From Alphaproteobacteria bacterium MarineAlpha9_Bin1 (GTDB lineage Bacteria > Pseudomonadota > Alphaproteobacteria > TMED109), in the NCBI GenBank assembly GCA_002937675.1, contig PTKJ01000003.1:1-36016 (forward strand): 36,016 nt of DNA, written 5' to 3'. Both the position numbers and the translations under genes were made by a program. Shown here one piece after another: positions 1 to 8,261 of this stretch. The notes under the pieces are model-generated. The model ran no database searches, was not told where the DNA came from, and saw only the letters and a program-made list of their open reading frames with translations. How positions within the stretch are numbered: position 1 is the stretch's first letter; each line of letters opens with the position of its first letter.

Positions 1-129
1 CTAAATCTCCATTCCTTACTTCAATTATTGATAAATTTAAATTATTCTCATCATAAAAATATATTAAATTTTCAAAGAAATATCTACTATAAGATAATTA
101 TATTTATTTTGTTAGTAAAAAGAAGAGTT

Positions 130-597
130 ATGACAAAAGATTTGATTTACTTCGAAGACCTTGAAATAGGTCACAAAATTAAGCTTGGCTCTATCAGCGT
201 GTCAAAGAAAGAAATTATTTCTTTTGCTAAAAAATTTGACCCTCAACCCTTTCATACAAATGAAATAAAGGCTAAAGAGTCTATTTTTGGGGGTTTATGC
301 GCCTCGGGATGGCATGCTTGTTCCCTTTTTATGAGAATTCTTTACGATGGATTCTTAATTAATAGTGCTGCTCTAGGCTCTCCGGGAATGGATGAAATTA
401 GATGGCTTAAACCTCTCAGGCCTGGAGAAACAATTACAGGGATAGGAGAAGTGGTGAAAAAAACGCCAAGTAAATCTAGGCCTGAAATTGGTAGCCTAGT
501 TATTAATTATGAAGTTTTTAATAAAAAAAATGAGCTAATTATGACTTTGGTGGGCATATCAATATTTAAAAAAAAATATTTAGGTAAAATTAAATAA
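130..597 (+). CDS. MaoC-type (R)-hydratase / acyl dehydratase
   Basis: Single hot-dog-fold domain of the MaoC family, which hydrates enoyl-CoA or dehydrates 3-hydroxyacyl thioesters in the cytoplasm. The catalytic segment FDPQPFHT (Asp and His of the hydratase dyad) lies about 40 residues in, followed by an ASGWHA helix and a GMDEIRWLKPLRPGE stretch typical of the family. The ORF track starts at a TTG at 28, but the first 34 residues are Ile/Asn/Lys-rich and unlike the family. I choose the ATG at 130, preceded by AGAAGAG, which gives 155 aa, the usual size. It sits 4 bp upstream of the radical SAM gene and is probably co-transcribed with it. The family is confident; the actual substrate cannot be read from the sequence. 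Confidence 0.85.
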   Translation: MTKDLIYFEDLEIGHKIKLGSISVSKKEIISFAKKFDPQPFHTNEIKAKESIFGGLCASGWHACSLFMRILYDGFLINSAALGSPGMDEIRWLKPLRPGETITGIGEVVKKTPSKSRPEIGSLVINYEVFNKKNELIMTLVGISIFKKKYLGKIK

Positions 598-601
598 AAT
601 T

Positions 602-1528
602 ATGAATAATAATCTACAAAAATTTACTAACAAATATTTAACGGCAGATGGAAACCGCAGGGCTTTTATTAAAATGAAGGAACTTCGGACTTTGTGGTTT
701 AATACAGGTACTCTCTGTAATATAGAATGCGAAGGTTGTTATATAGAATCTAGCCCCAAGAACGATCAACTCTTATATATTAATCATTCAGAAATAAAAA
801 AATATTTGGATCAAATTTTTAAACTTAAATTGCGGGTTAAAAGTATAGGTTTTACAGGAGGGGAACCTTTTATGAATAAAGATATTATCAAAATATTAAA
901 AATCTGCTTGGATAAAAATTTTCAAGTTTTGGTCCTAACTAATGGTATGCAACCTATGCTTAACCGTTCAAGTGACTTAATTAGTTTGAGTAGATACTCC
1001 AAACTAACCATGAGAATTTCTCTAGATCATTATACCAGAATCAAACATGAATTAATTAGAGGCAAAAATACCTGGAACAAGACCGTAGAAGGAATAAATT
1101 TTTTAAATAATAACAATTTTAAAATAAATATAGCATCACGTCTTCTATGGAAAGATGAAAATGAGACTGAAATAAGAGTTGGTTTTAAAAATTTATTTAG
1201 AAAAATAAAACTTAATATTGATGCTTTAGATAGAAAACAGTTAGTACTCTTTCCTGAAATGGATAATAATTATGATATATCTGAAATCACTTCTTCTTGT
1301 TGGAATAAGTTGAACATAAATCGGGAAAACATTATGTGTTCTAATTCTCGTATGATAGTAAAAAGAAAACAAACGGGAAAAACTAGTATTGCGGCCTGTA
1401 CACTAATACCTTATGACTTAAACTTTGACCTAGGAAAAGACCTTTTGCGTTCTCATAAAAAAGTGTATTTAAATCATGTACATTGTGCTAAATTTTGTGT
1501 ACTTGGTGGAGGAAACTGCAAACAGTAG
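602..1528 (+). CDS. Radical SAM protein with C-terminal Cys cluster, function unknown
   Basis: 308 aa. The canonical radical SAM cluster motif CNIECEGC places Cys39, Cys43 and Cys46 on the [4Fe-4S] cluster that cleaves S-adenosylmethionine. The SAM-contacting GGEP motif follows at about 86-89. The C-terminus is Cys-rich: C266 in AACTLIP, then HCAKFCVLGGGNC (C295, C299, C306), a possible second Fe-S site. MoaA-like proteins with this ending recur, as far as I recall, in alphaproteobacteria, but I know of no assigned reaction. It is not MoaA itself, because the C-terminal GTP-binding Cys motif and the terminal GG are absent. It starts 4 bp after the MaoC gene; apaG follows after a 45-bp gap. 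The radical SAM class is secure, the reaction unknown. Confidence 0.85.
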   Translation: MNNNLQKFTNKYLTADGNRRAFIKMKELRTLWFNTGTLCNIECEGCYIESSPKNDQLLYINHSEIKKYLDQIFKLKLRVKSIGFTGGEPFMNKDIIKILKICLDKNFQVLVLTNGMQPMLNRSSDLISLSRYSKLTMRISLDHYTRIKHELIRGKNTWNKTVEGINFLNNNNFKINIASRLLWKDENETEIRVGFKNLFRKIKLNIDALDRKQLVLFPEMDNNYDISEITSSCWNKLNINRENIMCSNSRMIVKRKQTGKTSIAACTLIPYDLNFDLGKDLLRSHKKVYLNHVHCAKFCVLGGGNCKQ

Positions 1529-1573
1529 TAATAATTTTAAAAGATTAAAATAAATTAATGCCAGAGATATATA

Positions 1574-1993
1574 TTGTATTTTAAAGATAACAAAAAATTT
1601 CCTTACACCGAACTTACTAATAAAGTTCGTATAAGTGTAATAACAGAGTTTTTAGAGGAGCAATCAGATACCGATAATAATTTGTGGGTATGGGCATACC
1701 ATATTATGATTGAGAATAATAGACAAACGGCGGTTCAACTTTTGGAAAGATATTGGAAAATAATTGATGAAACAGGAAAAATTAAAGAAGTAGAAGGACC
1801 AGGAGTTATAGGTCTTCAGCCTTTAATTGAACCAGGTAACTACTTTGAATATAGCAGTGGAACCCCTCTTCCTACTTCTTCTGGTATTATGTCAGGAAGT
1901 TATAAAATGATTGACAAAAGTGGAAAATCATTTGAAGCAAAAATCCCTAAATTTTCATTGGATTTGCCATATAATAAAAAAATTATTAATTAA
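1574..1993 (+). CDS. apaG: ApaG domain protein
   Basis: 139 aa, single ApaG fold (fibronectin-III-like beta sandwich, about 125-130 aa in most members). Diagnostic strings are VWAYHIMIENN, VQLLERYWKIIDETG, VEGPGVIGLQPLIEPG, FEYSSGTPLPTSSGIMSG and the closing IPKFSLDLP. ApaG was genetically linked to Co2+/Mg2+ efflux in enterobacteria, but its biochemical role is unsettled. The start is a TTG at 1574. The nearby ATG at 1558 is in another frame and stops after eight codons, and a weak AGAGAT lies just upstream of the TTG. The gene stands between the radical SAM gene and trkH on the same strand. Confidence 0.9.
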   Translation: MYFKDNKKFPYTELTNKVRISVITEFLEEQSDTDNNLWVWAYHIMIENNRQTAVQLLERYWKIIDETGKIKEVEGPGVIGLQPLIEPGNYFEYSSGTPLPTSSGIMSGSYKMIDKSGKSFEAKIPKFSLDLPYNKKIIN

Positions 1994-2042
1994 TAAATAA
2001 TACAAACCATAGCTAATACTTTTTCATTCTTGGGACAAAATT

Positions 2043-3488
2043 ATGGAAATTAGATCGGTTTTTTACATTATTGGGATGCTTATATCTACCCTGGGATGTA
2101 CAATGGCTGTTCCAGGTATCATAGACTTAATAGCTAAAAATTCTGATTGGTCTGTTTTTGTTTCTACAGGATTGATAATATTTTTTTTAGGAATCACATT
2201 ATCCCTGGCCTTTAAAAATAAAAACCTACAAATTGGAACAAAAGAAACATTCTTGTTAACTTTTTTAGCATGGATTTTTCTATGTGGAATTTCAGCGCTT
2301 CCTTTCTATCTTTCAAGTGTTAATCTTAGTTATACAGATGCTTTTTTTGAAGCAACCAGTGGATTGACAACCGCAGGTTCTACTGTGCTAGTTGATATTG
2401 AAGACGCAACCTCTGGAACTTTGATCTGGCGTTCTATTTTGCAATGGCTGGGTGGGATTGGAATAATTGTTATGGCTGTCGCTGCATTACCACTACTTCA
2501 CATTAGTGGCTTACAAATATTTTTTTCTGAACAAACAGAACGCCCAGATAAAATAAAAGAAAGAGTTAAAAATATCGCTAGTTCAATCATATTAGTTTAT
2601 TTATTTTTAACTATTACTTGGACTATAATGTTAAATATTGCAGGCATGTCTTTATTTGATTCCATTTGCCATGCTATGACAACCATAGCTACTGGAGGAT
2701 TTTCAACTAAGAACGGATCTATAGGTCATTTCCAAAATATTTACATAGAAATAATAATAATTTTTGGTATGATCTTAGCAAGTTTGCCTTTTATACTTTA
2801 TATCAAAAAAATCAGTAACAACAAAATTTCTATTCTGCAAGATCAACAAGTAAGACTATTTTTAATCCTCATTTTAGTCTCAATAACTATTATCGCTCTC
2901 TGGTTAAATATTACTAAAGATCTTCCTTTAATAACTGCTATCAGATTATCAAGTTTTAATGCAATTTCTATAATGACTGGGACTGGTTATTCCACGGTAG
3001 ACTTTACTTTATGGGGCAGTTTCACAACAAGTTTTTTATTCATTTTAATGTTTATTGGAGGTTGTACCGGATCAACTACAGGCGGACTAAAAATTTTTCG
3101 TATATTAATCATAGGCAAAATTATATTTCAGCAAATTAAAAAAATAATTAGACCTCATCAAGTTATAAAGATTACCTATTCTAAAGCTTCTATAGATGAA
3201 AGAACTACTTTATCAATTTTAGCTTTAAGTTTTCTATTTCTTATATCCACATTTATAATTACAGCACTTCTTTGCATGACAGGGCTGGATACCACTACTG
3301 CTTTAAGTGCAGCGGCTACTGCACTAGCAGTTGTTGGTCCTGGTTTGACAACAGAAATTGGCCCAACAGGAAATTTTAGCTCATTATCTGATCAGGCAAA
3401 ATGGATTTTGGCAATTAGTATGATTATAGGACGAATAGAATTTTTTGCTCTTATGGTTCTTTTACTGCCTTCTTTTTGGAAGAGATAA
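2043..3488 (+). CDS. trkH: Trk-type potassium uptake membrane subunit TrkH
   Basis: 481 aa polytopic inner-membrane protein of the usual TrkH length (about 480). The four pore-loop filters are visible: SGLTTAGST (about 106-114), TTIATGGFST (about 213-222), TGTGYST, and AVVGPGL near the C-terminus, plus GGCTGSTTGGLKIFR, the conserved glycine-rich helix break. The protein forms the K+ channel-like core that pairs with the cytosolic NAD/ATP-binding ring TrkA; no trkA is present in this window. It ends in LLLPSFWKR. It is followed by a 319-bp stretch holding a decayed trhO on the other strand, and a second, broken trkH 3' end lies beyond the biotin genes at about 8.0-8.26 kb in the same orientation. 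Confidence 0.95.
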   Translation: MEIRSVFYIIGMLISTLGCTMAVPGIIDLIAKNSDWSVFVSTGLIIFFLGITLSLAFKNKNLQIGTKETFLLTFLAWIFLCGISALPFYLSSVNLSYTDAFFEATSGLTTAGSTVLVDIEDATSGTLIWRSILQWLGGIGIIVMAVAALPLLHISGLQIFFSEQTERPDKIKERVKNIASSIILVYLFLTITWTIMLNIAGMSLFDSICHAMTTIATGGFSTKNGSIGHFQNIYIEIIIIFGMILASLPFILYIKKISNNKISILQDQQVRLFLILILVSITIIALWLNITKDLPLITAIRLSSFNAISIMTGTGYSTVDFTLWGSFTTSFLFILMFIGGCTGSTTGGLKIFRILIIGKIIFQQIKKIIRPHQVIKITYSKASIDERTTLSILALSFLFLISTFIITALLCMTGLDTTTALSAAATALAVVGPGLTTEIGPTGNFSSLSDQAKWILAISMIIGRIEFFALMVLLLPSFWKR

Positions 3489-3529
3489 CAAATCCTTATA
3501 TATCTATAAATTGTAGTAATGCTGTTGAT

Positions 3530-3774
3530 TCATATAGACTTTTTTTCTATACCTTTAAATTTATTGTTTTTTCCTAGTTGGATAAAAAATTTTCTAATAT
3601 TTTCTTCTTTTTCAGAAATGGTTCCATTAATTCCTTCATTAGCAACTAATATAGTTTCCAAGAGATTACATTTTTAACAAATTTTTTTCAAATTTGATTG
3701 AAATTCTGGTAAGTCAATTATTTTCACGAAATGATAAAAGCCTGCAATACAATAAATTATATTCTATAATTCAT
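3530..3774 (-). pseudogene. trhO: Decayed N-terminal remnant of tRNA uridine(34) hydroxylase TrhO (YceA)
   Basis: This remnant fills most of the 319-bp gap between trkH and bioD. Reading the minus strand from about 3765 downward gives GFYHFVKIIDLPEFQSNLKK, an in-frame TAA, then ETILVANEGINGTISEKE and IRKFFIQLGKNNKFKG. The block ANEGINGTIS and the preceding FYxFVxxxDLPEF segment match the N-terminal domain of UPF0176/YceA/TrhO proteins, which hydroxylate wobble uridine to ho5U in tRNA. A TAG precedes the matching frame, and a candidate ATG at 3772-3774 is in a shifted frame. The reading ends at a TGA near 3531, so the catalytic rhodanese domain is missing altogether. With two in-frame stops, a frame break and a lost C-terminus, it cannot make an active enzyme. 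The assignment rests on my recognition of the motif, not on a search. Confidence 0.75.
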
Positions 3775-3807
3775 TAATTTTTTTTTCATGTTTTCTTTCA
3801 TCAAATT

Positions 3808-4497
3808 TTACATTTCATTTAATATTTTATCTATTTGTTCTGGTAAAGCTTTTTCTCTAAAAAGAAATGGATAGATAGGAATGTCAGTACTATGATCGAA
3901 TATGGAATACCCAGTCTCTGTAAGCATTGAGGGGTGTGACTTTCTTGATTCTTGGTTTACAATGATACAATTAATTTTTATGTTATTTTTTTTTAAAACA
4001 TCTATTGCGGTAAGAGTATGACTTATACTACCAAGATAACTTCTGGTTATGAAAATAACAGGAATATCTAGTTTGTTTATAAGGTCCAGAATAGTCTTTT
4101 TCTTATTTATAGGACACATTATTCCTCCTACTCCTTCTATTAAAAGTGTTTGCTTGTTGTTTTTAGCTTTTATTATTTGATTTCTGCAGAAATTTAATAG
4201 TTCAGTAAAGACAATACTTTTTTTCTTCTCTGACCTTGCTGCAATATCTGGCGCTAGTGGCAAACTGTATCTCCATGGAGAGATGTCGTTTATGTTTTTT
4301 TTACTTTGCTTTTTCTTTAGCGCTTTGAGTAAAATACCAGTATCTGAGTTCAATATTTCTTTTTTATTAAATCCGCTGATTATAGGTTTTATTGCGTTTA
4401 TATTTTTCTTAAGACTAAAGAATCTCGCTATAATCTCTTTAGCAATATAAGTTTTTCCTACATCAGTTCCGGAACCAGTAATGAAAAAAGAACTCAT
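3808..4497 (-). CDS. bioD: Dethiobiotin synthetase
   Basis: 229 aa, the family's normal length. It makes dethiobiotin from 7,8-diaminopelargonic acid, CO2 and ATP, the penultimate step of biotin synthesis. The N-terminus FITGSGTDVGKT carries the modified P-loop GTDVGKT at residues 10-16 that defines BioD. LLIEGVGGIMCPI matches the conserved EGAGG switch region, and PLAPDIAAR resembles the usual PxSPHxAA substrate loop. It lies 21 bp downstream of bioF on the same strand and is presumably co-transcribed. The trhO remnant lies just beyond its 3' end. Confidence 0.93.
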   Translation of the reverse strand: MSSFFITGSGTDVGKTYIAKEIIARFFSLKKNINAIKPIISGFNKKEILNSDTGILLKALKKKQSKKNINDISPWRYSLPLAPDIAARSEKKKSIVFTELLNFCRNQIIKAKNNKQTLLIEGVGGIMCPINKKKTILDLINKLDIPVIFITRSYLGSISHTLTAIDVLKKNNIKINCIIVNQESRKSHPSMLTETGYSIFDHSTDIPIYPFLFREKALPEQIDKILNEM

Positions 4498-4518
4498 TTA
4501 TACACCCTAGTTATTTAA

Positions 4519-5697
4519 TTATAGAAGAGTTTTTGTAATGTTTTTTACTATATTTGCCAGCTTTATTATATCATTTTTTTTATGATTTGCACAAAATGTA
4601 AACCTTAACCTAGAAGTTTCAAGAGGGACAGTGGGTGGCCTGATGGCTCCTACATAAAACCCCTCTTTTTCTAAGAGTTTTGAGGCCTTTATAGTTTTTT
4701 GTTCAGTTCCGAGTATTAATGTGACTATAGAAGATTGAGGAGGAGCGAGCAGAGCTTTTTCACAAAAAAGCGAAGCATTCATTAAAGGTTTTTTTACTAG
4801 ATTTTTATCACTTCTAATTATATTTATAGCGGCGATAGAAGCAGCCACACATGAAGGAGGTAATCCTGTAGTGTAAATTAAAGTTCTAGCTTTATTATGT
4901 ATAAGTTTATTTACAATTTTGGGGGAAACAGTAAAGCCTCCGTAGCTTCCTACAGCTTTTGAAAGAGTCCCTATTTGAATAAATATTTCTGGTATTGGTT
5001 TAAGATCATATTGAGATCCTCTTCCTTTTCCTAAAACTCCAAAACCATGAGCATCATCTAAAATTATTGACGCATTAAACTTTTCAGCAATAAATGATAT
5101 TTCTTTAAGATTTGCTTTATCACCATCCATACTAAATACTCCTTCGGTCAAGATAAAACACGAGTTATATCTGTTCCTGTGTTTTTTACATATATTTTCA
5201 ACATGATTTACATCATTATGCTTAAATTTGAAACTCTTAGCTTTCGATAACTTTATTCCTAAATTTGTTGAAGCATGACTTAATTCATCGTAAATAATCA
5301 AATCATCTTTAGAGGAAACTGCTGGAATTACTCCGGTATTGGTAAGAAAACCACTTCCAAAAACACAAGTGGATTCAACATTTTTAAATTTGGTAATGAG
5401 GTTTTCAAGTTCATTGTATAAAGGATGATTGCCAGATACCAATCTAGATGCTCCTGCTCCTGTGCCATATTCTTTTAAAGCTTGAATACTAGCAGAAATA
5501 ATGGTCTTATTTTGTGACAATCCTAAATAATCATTACAGCTGAATGATATGAGTTCTTTTCCATTTCTAAATATTTTGGAATTAGAATAGCGATGACTCT
5601 TAATCAAATTACGAAATTGTGAATTATGTTTTATTTTTTTTATTTCTTTAGAGAAATAAAGATTATTATTATTTTTTATAAAATTTTTCTTGCTCAT
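4519..5697 (-). CDS. bioF: 8-amino-7-oxononanoate synthase
   Basis: 392 aa PLP-dependent alpha-oxoamine synthase that condenses pimeloyl thioester with L-alanine. Family signatures include SFSCNDYLGLS, YGTGAGASRLVSGNH, DDAHGFGVLGKGRG and GTLSKAVGSYGG, where Lys247 should form the Schiff base with PLP. The about 50 residues before SCNDYLGL agree with the usual N-terminal length, so the ATG at 5697 is probably right, but no clear Shine-Dalgarno lies in front of it. First gene of a bioF-bioD pair, diverging from bioB with only 26 bp between start codons. Confidence 0.95.
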   Translation of the reverse strand: MSKKNFIKNNNNLYFSKEIKKIKHNSQFRNLIKSHRYSNSKIFRNGKELISFSCNDYLGLSQNKTIISASIQALKEYGTGAGASRLVSGNHPLYNELENLITKFKNVESTCVFGSGFLTNTGVIPAVSSKDDLIIYDELSHASTNLGIKLSKAKSFKFKHNDVNHVENICKKHRNRYNSCFILTEGVFSMDGDKANLKEISFIAEKFNASIILDDAHGFGVLGKGRGSQYDLKPIPEIFIQIGTLSKAVGSYGGFTVSPKIVNKLIHNKARTLIYTTGLPPSCVAASIAAINIIRSDKNLVKKPLMNASLFCEKALLAPPQSSIVTLILGTEQKTIKASKLLEKEGFYVGAIRPPTVPLETSRLRFTFCANHKKNDIIKLANIVKNITKTLL

Positions 5698-5723
5698 TAA
5701 TTTTCAATTATTATTATTCATTC
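5698..5723. promoter_or_regulatory. 26-bp divergent bioF/bioB intergenic spacer
   Basis: An A/T-only-like spacer between the two start codons. It is too short to hold two full promoters with leaders, and neither start has a recognisable Shine-Dalgarno. Promoters probably lie inside the opposing coding sequences, or the transcripts are leaderless. No operator palindrome is obvious to me. Confidence 0.4.
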
Positions 5724-6716
5724 ATGATTAATAAAAAAACTAGTTTTAAGAATACTATAAGACACAATTGGGATATAGAAGAATCTATAGCTTTAATAAG
5801 CAAGCCAATATTGGAACTGGTTTATGAAGCACAGACCTTACATAGATTATATTTCAAAAAAAATAAAATTCAAATGAGTAAGCTGTTGAGTATAAAGACG
5901 GGATCCTGTCCTGAAGATTGTGCTTATTGTCCTCAAAGTGCTCATTACAATGTAGAACTGAAACAAGAGCCTTTAATGTCTCTTGAGAAAGTTAAAAAAG
6001 CGGCTCAAAAAGCATATTCAGAAGGGGCAACTAGATTCTGTCTGGGAGCTGCTTGGAGAGGACCTACTGATAAAGACTTAGATAAAGTGTGTGAAATGGT
6101 TGCAGAAGTAAAAGCACTCGGCATGGAAAGTTGCGTAACTTTAGGATTGCTGAAAGATGGACAAGCTGAAAAATTAGCAAAAGCTGGATTAGATTATTAT
6201 AATCATAATATAGATTCTTCGGAGGAGTATTATGGTTCTATTATTTCCACCAGAAATTTTCAAGATAGATTGGATACTTTACGTCGAGTCAGACAATCAG
6301 GTTTAAAGGTTTGCTGTGGAGGAATTGTAGGTATGAGAGAAAGTAGAGAGGACAGAGCTGACATGCTTAGGACACTTGCTAATTTGGATAAGCACCCAGA
6401 AAGTGTTCCTATTAACTTGTTAATAAAAATACCTGGCACACCTCTGGAGAAAGTTGACGACTTGAATCCCATAGAATTAGTTAGGGTTATTGCTGCGGCG
6501 AAAATAATGATGCCGAAGTCTACAGTTAGATTATCAGCTGGGCGGGCCAGTATGTCCACTTCCACACAAACTTTGTGTTTTATGGCCGGAGCAAGTTCCA
6601 TATTTATGGGGGATGTTTTGTTGACAGCAGAAAATTCGGGTGACGATGAAGATAAAAAAATGTTTCAGCAATTGGGATTGGTTTCTGAAAAAAATATAGA
6701 GATCAAAAAACTTTGA
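5724..6716 (+). CDS. bioB: Biotin synthase (radical SAM)
   Basis: 330 aa. It inserts sulfur into dethiobiotin to give biotin, using a SAM-cleaving [4Fe-4S] cluster and a sacrificial [2Fe-2S] cluster. The radical SAM motif CPEDCAYC gives Cys62, Cys66 and Cys69. YCPQSAHYN, STRFCLGAAWRGP-like text, GLDYYNHNIDSS, SGLKVCCGGIVGM and VRLSAGRASMS are all family signatures, and the last contains the arginine that contacts the [2Fe-2S] cluster. Length is near normal (about 320-345). The stop overlaps the bioA start (TTGA), indicating translational coupling. Confidence 0.97.
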   Translation: MINKKTSFKNTIRHNWDIEESIALISKPILELVYEAQTLHRLYFKKNKIQMSKLLSIKTGSCPEDCAYCPQSAHYNVELKQEPLMSLEKVKKAAQKAYSEGATRFCLGAAWRGPTDKDLDKVCEMVAEVKALGMESCVTLGLLKDGQAEKLAKAGLDYYNHNIDSSEEYYGSIISTRNFQDRLDTLRRVRQSGLKVCCGGIVGMRESREDRADMLRTLANLDKHPESVPINLLIKIPGTPLEKVDDLNPIELVRVIAAAKIMMPKSTVRLSAGRASMSTSTQTLCFMAGASSIFMGDVLLTAENSGDDEDKKMFQQLGLVSEKNIEIKKL

Positions 6717-7984
6717 TCAGTCCACATCCAAATATTTGGTTTCCTTATGCACAAATGCAAAATCTTCAGTATATTCCGAAGGCTGTAAAAACATCAGGAT
6801 CAAAAATATATTTAGAAAATAATCAAGTTTTAATTGATGGTATTTCTTCTTGGTGGACCGCCTGTCACGGCTATAATAATCAAACAATCGTAAAATCTAT
6901 AATAGATCAAGCCAAAAAAATGCCTCATATAATGTTTGGTGGTTTTTCTCATTTCCCGGCGGAAGAGTTGACAGATAATTTACTTAGTATTTTGTCAAAT
7001 AAGTATAAACATATTTTTTATGTGGATTCAGGTTCTGTAGGTATAGAAGTTAGCATGAAAATGGCTGTTCAATTCTGGCTCAATATAGGAATTAAAGGAA
7101 AGAATAAATTTATTAGCTTTAAAAATGCATATCACGGTGACACCCTTGGGGCAATGTCGGTATGCGATCTTGAAGAAGGCATGCATTCATTATTTAAAGG
7201 ATACATTTCTAAACAATTACTGGCTGAAATTCCTAGCACGATGTTACTAAAAGAAAAATTTGAGAAATTTGTCATTAGGCATAAATCTAAGGTTGCTGCA
7301 ATTATTCTAGAACCTCTTGTGCAATGTGCTGGGGGCATGAAAATGCATTCAGCAGATGTTGTAACTTATATCTCAAGAATTGCAAAAAAACATAAAATAT
7401 TGTTTATATTAGACGAAATAGCTACAGGTTTTGGTAGAACTGGAACAATGTTTGCATATGAACAGACATACGTTAGGTCAGATATTCTTTGTTTGGGCAA
7501 AGCTTTAACTGGGGGTACAATGTCATTAGCAGCAGTAGTGGCGTCCTCTGAAATCTATAAAGCTTTTTTAAGTTCTGATTTTTCTAAAGCTTTGATGCAT
7601 GGGCCCACTTATATGGCTAATCCACTCGCTTGTGCAGCGGCTAATGCATCAATAAAAATTTTTAAAAATGAACCACGTCTAGATCAGGTATTGAATATAG
7701 AAAAACTAATTAAGGCTAGGGTCAATATATATAGAAAATTACCTGGTGTCGTAGACGTAAGAGTTAAGGGAGCAGTTGGAGTGATTCAGCTCGAAAAAAT
7801 TGCTGATTTAAATTGGTTAAGAAATAGATTTATAGAAAAAGGTGTATGGATCAGACCTTTTTTAGACGTTATTTATATAATGCCTTGTTTTACAATTAAA
7901 GATCATGAAATCAATAGACTTCTTGATGCTATCGAGGAAATTATTCCTGAATGGGCAGATAAATTTTATAAGGCAAAAAAGTAG
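6713..7984 (+). CDS. bioA: Adenosylmethionine-8-amino-7-oxononanoate aminotransferase
   Basis: 423 aa class-III PLP aminotransferase that uses SAM as amino donor to make 7,8-diaminopelargonic acid. Visible are WFPYAQMQ and the ISSWWTACHGYNN segment typical of BioA, FVDSGSVG-type PLP phosphate binding (here YVDSGSVGIEV), AYHGDT, the LDEIATGFGRTG block with the PLP-N1 Asp (234), and LGKALTGG with the Schiff-base Lys263. It starts at a TTG that shares four bases with the bioB stop. bioC/bioH or other genes for making the pimeloyl moiety are not in the window. The stop codon is followed almost directly by a decayed trkH fragment. Confidence 0.96.
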   Translation: MISPHPNIWFPYAQMQNLQYIPKAVKTSGSKIYLENNQVLIDGISSWWTACHGYNNQTIVKSIIDQAKKMPHIMFGGFSHFPAEELTDNLLSILSNKYKHIFYVDSGSVGIEVSMKMAVQFWLNIGIKGKNKFISFKNAYHGDTLGAMSVCDLEEGMHSLFKGYISKQLLAEIPSTMLLKEKFEKFVIRHKSKVAAIILEPLVQCAGGMKMHSADVVTYISRIAKKHKILFILDEIATGFGRTGTMFAYEQTYVRSDILCLGKALTGGTMSLAAVVASSEIYKAFLSSDFSKALMHGPTYMANPLACAAANASIKIFKNEPRLDQVLNIEKLIKARVNIYRKLPGVVDVRVKGAVGVIQLEKIADLNWLRNRFIEKGVWIRPFLDVIYIMPCFTIKDHEINRLLDAIEEIIPEWADKFYKAKK

Positions 7985-7986
7985 AG

Positions 7987-8261
7987 CAATATGTATGGAT
8001 TACCCATTTGGTATTTAAACCAGAAATTCGTATGGTTCATGGCTTAATGATTAGTGGAGATCCTAGAACTGGAAAATCTTTCTTTGCTTTATTAAATATT
8101 TTGTATCTGTTTTATTTCCCATGTAAAATATATAACATCAAAAATATAAGGTATCCAACGAAAGTGACCAACGTATATATAAAATACAGTAAGTTTATCT
8201 AGGAATACTGCATATCCTAGAGTTTGTTTGACACTTATTACTTCCTTTTTGGAAACGTTGA
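7987..8261 (+). pseudogene. trkH: Decayed 3' end of a second trkH
   Basis: The 280-bp gap after bioA reads on the + strand as WITHLVFKPEIRMVHG, then ISGDPRTGKSFFALLNILYL, and finally an LEFV, stop, HLLLPFWKR, stop string. The intact TrkH of this window has ASIDERTTLSILALSFLFL at about residue 381 onward and ends IEFFALMVLLLPSFWKR. Ser, Asp, Arg-Thr, Ser and Ala-Leu align in the first block, and LLLP.FWKR recurs at the end followed by a stop. The distance between the blocks is about 100 nt shorter than in intact trkH, so an internal deletion is implied, and there are internal stops. The 64-aa ORF 8008-8202 is part of this remnant. A weak inverted repeat CTAGGA...TCCTAG lies at 8199-8220. Homology is inferred by eye and moderate at nucleotide level. 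Confidence 0.6.

Noticed and set aside
28-129. N-terminal extension of the MaoC ORF from TTG at 28
   Set aside because: The 34 extra residues are low-complexity and unlike MaoC proteins; an ATG with a purine-rich AGAAGAG lies at 130.
1-129. Possible upstream gene end at the left edge
   Set aside because: No recognisable product in any frame; probably intergenic and promoter sequence for the MaoC gene.
1558-1584. ATG at 1558 as an alternative apaG start
   Set aside because: It is out of frame with apaG and terminates after eight codons.
6260-6601. 113-aa minus-strand ORF inside bioB
   Set aside because: Antisense shadow of well-conserved bioB coding sequence.
8008-8202. 64-aa ORF with GDPRTGKS, an apparent Walker A P-loop
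   Set aside because: The string fits GxxxxGKS by chance. It aligns better with the SIDERTTLS segment of TrkH, the ORF starts with TTG mid-homology, and no Walker B or other ATPase feature follows.
8199-8220. CTAGGA...TCCTAG hairpin as a bioA terminator
   Set aside because: Stem is only 6 bp with a 10-nt loop and no following T-run; it lies inside the trkH remnant, so at best weak.
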